From NCBI GenBank assembly GCA_013368315.1, contig JAACJM010000281.1, positions 41,182 to 105,181 on the forward strand: 64,000 nucleotides of DNA, in the 5' to 3' direction. The notes below the pieces were generated by a model that saw only the letters and a list, made by a program, of their open reading frames with translations, was not told the origin of the DNA and did not search any database. The DNA is from Tetrapyrgos nigripes. Taxonomy: Eukaryota; Basidiomycota; Agaricomycetes; Agaricales; Campanellaceae. Shown here piece after piece: positions 54,526-64,000 of this stretch (positions are counted from its first letter, which is position 1; each line of letters starts with the position of its first letter). Made by a program: the position numbers and the translations under genes.

Positions 54526-55287
54526 GTAAGGAAACTGACAAGGAGCTGGAGCAGATTGATCAGCTGGGGTGAACCATAGACCAGAATGCACAACTAACGT
54601 GGTTCAAATACAAAACTGATGTCTTAGCGGAGGCTTGCAGAAGACAGCAAATTGTGATCCCCAGGACAGAATGACAACTCAAAGAACTAGAAGAAAAGCT
54701 ATCAGAGATTAATAATGATACAGCCCTTACAGAGGAGGAACGGTTCGAGCAGTCAGCCACAATATCAGCAGACATTACTATCTTGGAGATTCCAGAACAC
54801 AAGGAAAGAAACTGCAATGCATAACTGTGTAGAAGGAGAACAGATATCCCGTTACTGGTCGAGTTTAAACAAGGAAACCAAACCAAGAGACATTATATAT
54901 GCGCTGAAGAGGGATGAGCCAGGTCCAGATGGATGGTTTGAAACATCCCCGGAAGCTATGGCTAAGTATGCCCGAGACTATCATGAGGGACTACAACGGG
55001 AAGGACAACCAGCTGATGAGGAGCACTGAAGGAAAAAAGAATTAGTAACAGAGAAAGTACTAAGCAACCTGAATACATGACTGACAGAGGAACAAAAATT
55101 GTACCTGGCTGTGAAATGTGAGAAAAGTGATGTAGTGAAAGCACTACTGAATGCGAAGAACTATACGTCACCTGGTATTGATGGAGCGACATACGAACTC
55201 TGGAAAGCGATATACACACGCTATCTTGAAGACTCCAAAATGCGCCGCCCTGCTTTCGACCATCACAAAAAGCCCAGATACATATAA
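54526..55287 (+). mobile_element. LINE fragment (N-terminal side of the RT region)
   Basis: Frames with a few stops read KETDKELEQIDQL, YKTDVLAEA, IVIPRTE, LKELEEKLSEINNDTALTEE, EGEQISRYWSSLNKETKPRD, KRDEPGPDG, LTEEQKLYLAVKCEKSDVV and SPGIDGATYELWKAI. This is the segment just upstream of the fingers of a fungal LINE RT. It ends near PAFD, almost where the 13.6-kb LINE begins, so the two fragments are complementary. It sits directly against the first visible exon of the WD40 gene. Confidence 0.7.
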
Positions 55288-55922
55288 AGGCCTTTATTGG
55301 TGCCCAATGCCTTTAGATGAGGATGCCACACGACTAGGCCTTTATGTCATACTCTAATATTGCGAGGACTAAAATAATAGATGGGCTTTAGATACATTAA
55401 AATAATAGATGGGCTTGAGATACATTAATTGATTACTTGTCTTGAAAAGCTCTGGAATGAATGAAGGCAATGTAAAGACTACCAATGACTACCCACCTGA
55501 TGGAGCTCCAAAATAATTCAGAGTGTAGAGCTATCCACAGTTGATCAACAGTTGTTTGCTTTGTCAAGCCTGCAAATGATTGAGTGCCCTCCAAAGATTG
55601 GCAAAGATGTTTGGGTGGTTGAGCCTGGGAAAGGATTTAGACCCACTCAAAGGTTGTGAAGGATTTAAAGCCAGTTAAAGGTCGGCAAGGATTTAGAGCT
55701 GTTCAAAGGTTGCAAAGGATTTAAAGCCAGTCAAAGGTTGCAAAGGATTCATGTTAGTCTAGGGTCAACAAGGGTTGAGAGCCACTCAAAGGTCAGCAAG
55801 GATTTACAGTCATCTAGAGGTCAACAACGATTTAGAGCCACTCAAATGTCAGCAAGGATCATTCACCTTTTTAAATATCCAAATGATCTTGTAAGTCTTG
55901 AATCTATAAGAGTGTTTTGCAG
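55288..55922. repeat. Short tandem repeats including an AAAGGTTGCAAAGGATTT-type minisatellite
   Basis: At 55371-55428 the word aaaataatagatgggctt..gatacatta occurs twice. From about 55600 to 55865 a unit of roughly 30-33 bases, aaggatttagagccactcaa then aggttgc or aggtcagc, is repeated about eight times with variation. No coding region is supported. Confidence 0.65.
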
Positions 55923-57996
55923 TTAATGAAGGGGGGATAGGATCATGACCATTTCAGTTACATCAGCATCAGTAGCAGCAGCAGCGTTGTCAGCATTGTT
56001 GTTGTTGTTGCCTTTGTCGTTGTCGTTGCTGTTGTCAGTGTCATCACCGTCGCTGTCTTCATCTTTATCTTTATTGTCGTCGCCGTCTTCATCTTCATCG
56101 TTGTTGATGTCGAAGTCGTTGTTGTTGTTGTTGTTGTCAGCGCCAAATTCTACACCCTCCATATCATCGACCTCTGCTGCTTGAGCAGCTTTCGCCTTAG
56201 CTTTCTTCTTTCCAGCCTTCTCTTTTCTAGCCTTCTTCTTTCTCTCTTCCTCCTTTCTAGCTTTCTCCTCCTCAGCCTTCTTGGCAGCAGCGGCCTCCTC
56301 TTCCATGATCATTTTAATGCGAGCTTGCCACTGGTTGAGGAAAGAGTCTTCATCATCATCATCTGCAAGGTCATCATTGTCTTCAGGTTTAGGGCACATC
56401 CAACCAACCGTCCTGGAGGAAGATGGTATAATATGTTGAATGGAAGGGTAGAGAACAAATAACATGTCACTTACCGATTCCAATCCTTGATCAACTTTTC
56501 GTTGAACTTCTCGTCAACCAGCTGACTATCCTCAAATAAGCCAGAGACGAGATCAAATGCGCCGTGTTTGTGTACAGCGCCATCGTCCAGGTGCCAGTGG
56601 TTGGAAGCACTTAGAGCATGCCACGCCTAAGAAAAAGTGATATGTGAGTCTGTGACTATTGAGCGAAGAAATACACAATACCATTAAGGTCGTGTACGCA
56701 ATCTGAGAGTATGTCACACCCTTGAGGCCATATAGCCATACCTTCCCAGTGCATTGGACTTTGAAACGTTCTTCCAACGTGGGATCAAATTGCATAGCAC
56801 TGTTCTCCCTGCAGAACAAGTGAACCCAGACCTGTCAATCGCACAGTAAGATAAGATACTATAGAGGTGAGATAGGCTATCAACATACCTTGAATAGCAA
56901 ATAACTTGTGAGAAGATGTGTCCCTGCATACCTGGCACCTTTTGAGGCCTCCTCCCCTGTATCCCAATAGAAGAAGGATGGAAAATGCTTGTGAGTAATT
57001 TTAATAGTATTTTCCTTGACCTTGGAAATGAATCTGTGAGGTATTTAGCAATATACACACATGCATGAGAGAAGATAGTATGTTTGTGGATCCTTGAGAA
57101 AAGTCTTGAGTTTGGGAGGAGGAACCAAGAGTCAGGCAAGCTGGGGATGGTTCTATCCTCACACTTCATTTTTGTTTCCCTTGGGATTGATGAGAGGCTC
57201 GAAGTTGTCTATGTCGAGGTATTCACGGGTGTAGTCGAGTATTGGAACCTTGAGGGAAGAGATATCTTGGGAAATGACACCACTAGCTGCCTCATTCATC
57301 TGTTGGCAAGAAGGTCAGATATTTTAGGCAATACTAGATGATTCATTTCACACCAATCCGACGAGCTCATGAAGAGAGTTGTTCTCCATGCAGTCCTCCA
57401 GGTCTTCTAGTAGATTGGGGATTATCCCCTTGAGGAATGCAAAAACGTTGCGCATAGCTTGTCTAGAAGATAGAAAGAATGAGCAGCAAATCAAGGGTGT
57501 TGACGAAGAGTACGTACAAATCGTACTCATTATCTGTAGTAACTTCTCCTGGCTGGATCATGTTCTCATCTTGCATCCCAAGACAGAAGATCGAGTACCA
57601 ATCCATCCAGGGGAGTAGGTCCCAACCATCCGACAGGCAGCAGCACGAAAGTGTTCGATGTTTTCCTTAGGTTTGGCTCTAGAGGATTCTTCAGCATGGC
57701 TATAAAAGTAAGAGATGACACCTACCCCTGCCGTTTCCTCATATGTCATTTTTTCTGTAGGTGCTCGGTTAAAGTTGGACCAGCTTGCGGAAGTGGCTCT
57801 TCCTCCTCGGCATCATTGCTGTCAGGTTGACCTTGAGCCTCAGGTGCTCCCAGACTTGGCCCTGGGTTTTCCCTTGATGCAGGTACAGACACAGTTCCCG
57901 GCTTTGTCTGGGTGGTATTGGTAACATCTCAAACGCAGCGCCTCTTCACTTTGGCCCGGGCCTGATCAGTTGCTGCAACCTTATGTTTGCTCATTG
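55923..57996 (-). pseudogene. DUF6698-like protein with acidic Asn/Asp-rich tail
   Basis: The start MSKHKVAATDQARAKVKRRC is at 57996. A TGA follows six bases later in the same frame (CGA expected), then TKPGTVSVPASRENPGPS. Later exons read KENIEHFRAAACRMVGTYS (about 57690), MRNVFAFLKGIIPNLLEDLE (57456-57397), MNEAASGVISQDISSLKVPI (57300-57240), ITHKHFPSFFYWDTGEEASK (56995-56935), HLLTSYLLFKVCWVHLFCRE and GKVWLYGLKGVTYSQIAYTT (56735-56680), then GAFDLVSGLFED (56560-56525). The last exon has DDDDEDSFLNQWQARIKMIM, a Lys/Glu coiled-coil-like helix and Asn/Asp runs to the stop at 55923. The block order resembles the multi-copy agaricomycete DUF6698 family, whose function is unknown. At least one stop and one uncertain frame change make the copy doubtful. 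Confidence 0.55.
55958..56146 (-). repeat. Trinucleotide-rich tract (Asn/Asp/Ala runs)
   Basis: Runs of gttgtt, gtcgtt and cagcag on the plus strand encode Asn, Asp and Ala runs in the tail of the DUF6698-like protein. Low complexity and likely length-variable. Confidence 0.75.
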
Positions 57997-58455
57997 TTGT
58001 GTTCGTATGAGTGTTTTCCCTTGAAACGTGTAAATCGAAGGTGGTGGTTATGGTTTAAGAGGGAAATATCGTAGGGACGGGATTATAAGAGGCTCCAAAA
58101 ACCAAACATATGACTGTAACCACTGGAATCAATAGTTAGCCAAATGGCCCCACTCCAATACTACCACGACGTAGGTATGACTCTGAGTTCTAGACAAGAA
58201 AAAACATGAAAGGTGAACTACGAAGGAGCAGAGGGGGGAGTTTTGGACAAGGCGGCATTCAATCAAGACCAAAAGCGAGTAGATATAGAAAAGTATGTAT
58301 GCAGTAAGTGTTTGAACGTTTGAACGTTTGAATGCAAGTAGACCAAATTACCCTGCTCGGTTGGGAATACATTTACAGTGCAACGGAAAGCAAAAACGAT
58401 AATGTGGGTGGTATCTAATTGTAAATCCATACTGGAGAGCAATTGAAAACGCGCA
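57997..58455. other. Intergenic region
   Basis: This lies between the starts of the DUF6698-like gene and the 3' end of the proline-rich gene. It holds a small direct repeat tttgaacg (three times, 58312-58332). No gene is supported. Confidence 0.4.
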
Positions 58456-59315
58456 TCAGTTGACATTGTCAAAATGGCAGCGTTCCTGGGGGCTTGCTGG
58501 AGTAGTAGGTGAGTGGGAACGCTTGCTAACTTGAACATCCAAGCCAGAAGAGCAAAGGATGGGCTGATTTTCAGATGCCAAGTTCCGAGGACTAATCATA
58601 GGGCTAGACGTTTGGACGGTGGTGGGACTAGGAATCCGGGATGTTGCCAGAGACAGAACTGCATTTTCAATGGCCAATTCTATCCAGAGATTAGACAAAG
58701 GACTCTGTACGTTGATTAGTCAGGGGTTTGGAGCCAGATTGACTGCGACTTACCATATAAATGTCTGAAACGGTCATTGAAAAGATTGGTCGTCGATGCA
58801 GACATTCGTCATGGTTCTGAATGGATGTTAGTGGTGAGAGGAGGACAAAAAAATTACAACTAACCAAAGCTTGACTTGAGCTGTGTGTATCTTCATTGCC
58901 ACCATCACTCCCAGTGTCCAACCTGATGCACCTGTTGATGCCAGATGGGCTTGCATTTGTAGATGCGCCGAGGAACGAGGGTACTACAGTTTGGTCAGTT
59001 TTTCAGTTTACTATTCGATGGATTCAAGTGAAGCGACTCACCCAATAAATCACCAGTCACTTGATAGCCATAATCAGTCATTTGGAAGGATGATGAGATG
59101 GCAAAGGTAGTGTCCATGAACGAAAGCTCAAAGTAGTCTATTGATGGTGGATCAGACCCTGGAGGATAATAATTCTGATAAGGAGTCTGGCGCCGGTCGA
59201 TGACATCCACTTGATTTGTTATTTCAATAAACGGCGGAGGTGGAGGCAGGATAAGTGGGCCGTCAGTTGGGGTAGGAGAAAGATCAGAGAGACCTGGGGA
59301 AGGAGATCGAGCCAT
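58456..59315 (-). CDS. Proline/serine-rich hypothetical protein, intact copy
   Basis: Four exons with good borders give one open frame. 59315-59042 starts MARSPSPGLSDLSPTP and ends TDYGYQVTGDLL (donor gtgagtcgc). 58983-58866 reads VPSFLGASTNASPSGINRCI and DTGSDGGNEDTHSSSQAL. 58817-58754 reads HDECLHRRPIFSMTVSDIYM. 58704-58456 reads SPLSNLWIELAIENAVLSLA and ends CHFDNVN. Total is about 230 residues. It is Pro/Ser-rich and mostly disordered, with one amphipathic helix (NLWIELAIENAVLSLA). No domain is recognised. Its first exon lies in the long repeat and is duplicated at 185-442, with a frameshift there. The start was chosen because no upstream in-frame Met exists in either copy. Confidence 0.6.
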
Positions 59316-59993
59316 GTTGGATGTGTAGTATGTATGGGAATTGGTTGAAGTTGGAGTACTATGATAAGCGAGGTGAACATGTGCATCATGACAACACCAA
59401 ATTCATATATCCGCCTGGTCAGTGTTCAGGAGATGGCGAAGTTTGTGGGGTCTGGGCTGGGTGTAATGTGAGCCCGGCTGGGAGGAGTCAGAAGGGTAAG
59501 AATGTGTTGGGGTGGCATGGCTCCAGAGCCACTGGGAAAAGCCACAGCAATAAGCTATAGGGATCGGCAAGGCCAATCTTTCCAGAAAACAACAGCGATG
59601 GGCCAAGGATCCTGGGCTACCCAGGCTTGGTGTAACCATGACGGCGCCATATGCACCTTCGCATCTCGTTGTGGGGGTGTTCAAAATCTACTAGGCCAAA
59701 TTAGCACTGTACACAGTAAAATAGAAGAATACAGGCCTTGATGATGGTCGAGCCTTTGCAGAGATTGCAAGTCTGGAGTATGTAAATACTCACCAGAAAT
59801 CTTTCGGTAATGTACAGTCCAGATTGAATAGACATAGCTATTTGAGATATCCTAGTTGCAGTGACCTGAGAACACAGAAGATTGGGGATCAGTGATGAGC
59901 TACAGTATTGAGAAAACGAGGAGGCATACTAGTTGAACGTTGCGTGTGCCGTAGTTTAACATCTTTTTGGACATGCCATGGCTCAGTAGTCTG

Positions 59994-61067
59994 CTAGCCC
60001 AATTGCACGAGCTGCCATGGTGTATGGTCTGCACCAATGTCACTGGACTCTTCGGCCTCAACAAAATGAGAAGAATTGCCAACACATACAAAATGGGGCA
60101 AGACGATAGGCTGGTGCATCGCACCAGGAGAAACCTTTGAGGGGTAACCCGCCGCACCGAAGTGCGTCGCCTTTCCCATTTGAAGTTGATTGAGAAGAGC
60201 ATCAGCGACATCCATGTGCATAGTTTAACGTTGTTTCAGACGTGCCATGGTGCTTGTGGTTGGCTGCAGGGGCTGGCTGAGGAGGTAGCCATTGAAAGGG
60301 TTGCAAAGGCTGGCTTAGGGGCATATATTAACTTGGCAATGCCAAACAAGAAGGACATAGATCTACTAAGTCCAAATTAGCAATGTACGCACAATACGAT
60401 AGAAGAATACAGGCATCGACAATAGTCGAGCCTTTGCACATGATAAAAATCGTGGCAGAAGTTGAAATATGTATTTACTCACCACTTGAAGGTACGGGCT
60501 GAAGTACTACGTAGAACTTTATCTGGATAACATCCACGGAACCATAAAGGTTCAGCTGGATACAACATAGTCTTGAGGGATCCTGTTTTAGTAGCGACGT
60601 TGGAAGCTGCAAAAAATGGCAGTCAGCACGTCCTAAGGTGATGAGAGAATGATGAAGAGGCATACCGTCATTCGAATTTTGGACAATGAGTCAGATGGAT
60701 CCAATTTTGTGGGATGAGTGGTTAGAGTTACTACGACGATTGCATCCGACGAATGTTGGAGCATGCACTGGACGAAGGTCCAGGCAGGGAGGGGAAGGAA
60801 GACAAGAGGGAGGAGGAGGAGGAGGAGTCTAGATGGAAGACGAAAGCTGAGAGGGCCTGACACACCAATATTGGGCATGATACATGACACATGATGTCAC
60901 AGTCACACTAATTCCGCCATGTCTAAGTCCCACTTTTCTCTAGTACCACGATCATCAAGAGGCCACAAGCAGCCACCGTCAGCAACACCGACCCCCTCTA
61001 CAGACCCCACCGCAATACTCATTGCGTGCCAAACCTCGACATTCGTCGAGTGTACCACTGGACCCAT
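59994..61067 (-). pseudogene. Unidentified multi-exon minus-strand gene of the repeat, copy B
   Basis: This is the counterpart of 1122-2179. It starts at 61067 with MGPVVHSTNVEVWHAMSIAV and stops after AELV because of a local rearrangement near 60890-60905 (an inserted tgatgtcacagtcac). Downstream stretches at 60620-60478 (LLKQDPSRLCCIQLNLYGSV) and 60221-59994 (DVADALLNQLQMGKATHFG) are also kept. Conservation of amino-acid patterns between copies suggests it was coding before duplication. No domain recognised. Confidence 0.35.
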
Positions 61068-61407
61068 CACCCTTTACCCTTCGCTTATTCTGGACTCTGG
61101 TACCTTACTTCTCGACTTCTCATGCAAGTGAGTACTACTTCTATAATGATCTATTCCCATCTTGCCATCTCTGCTGTGATTTTCATTGTGTGTAAAGGCT
61201 CGACTATCGTCGGGACCTATATTTTCATTCTATTTGATTGTTGCAAAGTGTACAGTACTGACTTTGCCCAGATTATACACTTTCAACTTCACTAGACAAT
61301 GATCAAATAAACTTCTCTACTGTACAAAAGGTGAGTTATGTCCTTGAAAAAGGCTCTATACTCAACACACCTCGTTTTCTCTACAGTTAACTGTTTTATT
61401 GCCAATC

Positions 61408-63500
61408 ATGTCCAAGCTCTCCAACCAAGATCTCCTTAGAAATAAAGATTTGAATGGTATGCAGCAGTCTTTCTTTTCAGGTTGCCTTAACTTATTCCAA
61501 TGTAGATCATATCACCTTCAGCGATGGTTTGGTTGCTGCAAGTTCATCACCACTCCCAATATGTCCAAAATCCTCTTCCCACCTTTTGGCTCCACTTGTG
61601 ATCTCTACTGTCGAGAGAATGCTTGTTATGGTGATGATGATCCCATCCAGTGGCCACAGCCATTCAACTCCAAGTGTCCATATATTCCGTGCATTCCTCG
61701 GGTAGCAGTCGGTGTCTCAGATCTCTACGCTGGAGACAGTTGCATGTGGTATTCCAATTTCAACAGCCTCTTGGCACTGAGTTCCACAACATCCAAATCA
61801 ACCATTATCTCCCCACTCTTCAATGAAGAACTTACTGTGTCCATGGACAGACTGTGAGAGAGAGTAAATGCTTTCCTCCCCCTCAGCATCCAACTGAGCA
61901 CCGCTTCACCTCACAACTGGCAGAATTTAGTACCACTATCAGTGTCTGTCATCACCGAGTATCCTCCATTCTGAGCCCAGTTCGTGATCTTTGTCGGGGA
62001 GTCATCGAGATCCAGCGCAGCTGGCTCTATTCCATCGCCATCATTGACTATGTAGACTGTTTCTGACCTCGAATGGAATCTGCCATGGACGGGCCACAGA
62101 CAGCTGAACACTGTCTAGGAGCCTTTGTTTGGAATGACAGAGACGCCCTCATGCTTTGGAGAGCCAGGCTCCCTACAATGACTTCACTGTGCAGTGTATT
62201 TTGACAACGCAGACACTAACTGATGCTAACGTGGAGACCAAGGCTGCAAACCCACCGTATCCTGTAATATACACAGGTCAGGCTGGTGCTGATGACAAGT
62301 TTTCTGCCATCTGTCATGCATCTGTTGAATGCTTTGCTGTGACCAGCCTTTTTGAAAATATGCATCTACTGGGTCAATATACTTCTTCATACTCCTCAGG
62401 CTCTAGCCATATCTTCTCTGCTTCCCAATCATCCCCCTCCACTTCTCAACCATCCTCTTCCACTTCCCAACATTCTTTCACCAGTCCCATCTGCACATCT
62501 ACTTCCAGGCCGTCAACGAAACCTTATGACAGTGCCAATCATCAAAGGGGTAAACACACCTGCACAAATTGTAAGCAAATTTCTTAATTGTTTTTTCTTT
62601 CTCTCTAACATTGTCACGTCACCCTAGCTCCTCAAGCAGAACGCGGTCGTTTTGCTGATTTGCCCTGGCATGAATGGGTTCCCCCTAATATCCAGGCCTG
62701 GAAAGACATTAACCTACCATCAACAAGTCTCATCCCAGAAGAGTGCAGGGCTCAGGCACTTTGCGGAAAGCAGTCACTGTTGTCCCTGATCCTGCAACCA
62801 TATTTGGCCCAGATGACCCTCAATGTCATGTTGTATATCTCCAACAATGGGATCACATGCATCAGATATGGATCCAGCATGCTCAAGTGAATGGTGTCAA
62901 TCGTTCTGCTCTTTCTGCCAGGGTCTGGAAGAAGTTTCTCGGCTTGGGGCTACTGGTCTCTGGAAGAAAGAAGACACCCCTCGCAATACTTCAACTCAGG
63001 AACACATTTCAGAACTATGCACCCCAACAGGCAGTCATTTCTCCAACTACCGACACAGTAGACGGTCACCATGCAAGGAAGTTGATAAAGGAGCTGAGCT
63101 GGATCAATTTTCAGGTGCAGTTGAACTATCTGGATGGTGTAGCAGACTCAACCATTCCAACTGCCTCCAGGTCTCTGTCTAATGCTGATTTCGAGGTCGC
63201 TCTTGCTAATCATTGACGACACTGCTCTCTGTTGATTAGCAGTGTTCTTGGTGGGGATGATGATATTTTCCAGACATCTTACAGCAACATCAGGTTAGCT
63301 GCAGATGACTGGACCGCTTGCTTGCTGTCTCTAATTTCTTTCTGGTGACTTATGGATACGTGGCCTGGTGAAAAACCAGTGATTTGGTCTAGAGGCTCCA
63401 ACGCCAATTTCCCTAGTATGCCTGGGGATGGACAAGAGTGGGAGAGGATGCTGGTCATGTTCTATGTCCAAACTTTTTATAACTTCACTGCTCACCCACC
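61408..63500 (+). pseudogene. Transposon accessory protein, copy B (function unknown)
   Basis: The start ATG at 61408 gives MSKLSNQDLLRNKDLN. A deletion near 61540 removes about 18 bases compared with copy A, and the frame reads GCLNLFQCRSYHLQRW into KFITTPNMSKILFPPFGS, DDPIQWPQPFNSK and VSMDRL followed by TGA. It continues CHHRVSSILSPVRDLCRGVI, where copy A has TGA in place of the Arg codon, then the shared stop after DYVDCF. Later blocks are YPVIYTGQAGADDKF (62257), a Ser/Thr linker and WSRGSNANFPS (63387). Deletions near 62175 and 63005 shift the frame further. This copy is more decayed than copy A. Function unknown. Confidence 0.65.
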
Positions 63501-64000
63501 TATCATACCTCGAAAATTATTACTGCAGGACTATTGTAAGGCTGGGTGTGGACATTATTGAACTGTATGTAAGATTCCTCTTGTCTATCATCGTGTTTTC
63601 ATTGTTTCATCTATATCTTGTACCATTTGTATTTTTTTTTGTGTCAATGTATATATGAAAGCAGTCAATGGACAATACCAAATGTCTCTTTAGTATCTGC
63701 TAGGCTGGTGCTGTGACAATCAGTCTCGAGGCTGCACCGAACCTGTCCACATCCCTGTCTAGGTCTCCTTCAACTGTCTCCTGAGTCTGTCGGCATGCTG
63801 TTCACGTCATCCAACTCAAGGACGTCATCTGGTTATGGGGCAGGTATTAGATGGGATGACGAAGACTTGAAGACCAGCGGAGGATGTTGGAGACAAGGGA
63901 AAATGTGTTTGGGCTTGCTTCTACGCCCAGGTCAGTGGATCAGCCATACAGCTCTTGGTTGCTGAATGAAACTTATTATTTTATGACGTGAGTATTCTCT

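Larger units (their letters stand above)
58872..64000. repeat. Long direct repeat, copy B (right end of window)
   Basis: Colinear with 1-5184, same orientation, continuing to the last base of the window. Relative to copy A it lacks about 20 bases near 59757, has about 20 extra near 59820, and carries several small deletions in the accessory gene (for example near 62175 and 63005). Many differences are CG in one copy against TG or CA in the other, and more of the decayed sites in the coding part are in copy B. A Plavaka transposase would be expected just beyond the right edge. Confidence 0.9.

Noticed and set aside
1..64000. tRNA, rRNA and CRISPR arrays
   Set aside because: I looked for T-loop-like words and regular spacer arrays; the tandem arrays present are minisatellites or gene-like units, and no cloverleaf could be built. 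A covariance-model search was not possible.

Overview
This window looks like a transposon-rich, gene-poor stretch of a basidiomycete genome, most likely an agaricomycete. Short GT..AG introns (about 40-60 bases) break up almost every coding region. The recognisable proteins are typical of mushroom-forming fungi: a Plavaka-type transposase, a Tnp2/CACTA-type transposase, a Tad-like LINE with RNase H, an NB-ARC-TPR receptor and a DUF6698-like protein. I cannot name the species. Nearly every coding region carries in-frame stops or frameshifts. Several stops are TGA where CGA (Arg) is expected, which fits CpG decay of methylated repeats. Some single-base shifts could be assembly errors.

Layout. 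Positions 1-5184 and 58872-64000 are two direct copies of one >5.1-kb repeat, so the window is bracketed by it. The repeat holds a minus-strand proline-rich gene, another minus-strand ORF set, a divergent promoter region and a plus-strand accessory gene. In the left copy it leads into a decayed Plavaka transposase (about 5.5-9.7 kb). Then come an intron-containing pseudogene of the splicing factor SYF1 (10.7-12.55 kb), a LINE (13.63-17.31 kb), and a purine-rich tract of duplicated non-coding segments (17.3-22.4 kb). These are followed by a frameshifted NB-ARC/TPR gene (22.4-25.3 kb, minus) and repeats including an inverted, 5'-truncated LINE copy and a hairpin element (25.9-27.9 kb).

The region 28.65-39.3 kb (minus strand) holds decayed cellular genes: a histidine acid phosphatase with an altered active site and a stop, a Ser-rich protein, an eIF3a relic and unidentified coding relics. 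A small intact plus-strand ORF lies among them.

The most striking structure is 39.66-52.02 kb. Two inverted arms of about 2.1 kb, each made of four tandem units of about 465 bp, flank an interior with a possible zinc-binding protein (plus), a Tnp2 transposase (minus), and a third copy of the accessory gene next to the Plavaka transposase. Three shorter copies of the arms' inner end lie at 41.6, 47.3 and 49.9 kb. Next come a WD40 protein with two membrane segments (52.1-54.5 kb, minus) whose 5' side is cut by a LINE fragment, a minisatellite, a DUF6698-like gene (55.9-58.0 kb, minus), the intact copy of the proline-rich gene (58.46-59.3 kb, minus) and the right repeat copy.

Taken together: mostly a transposon graveyard. 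The unexplained elements are the accessory gene family shared by two transposon types and the mirrored tandem arrays whose intron-like segments resemble the terminal repeats.
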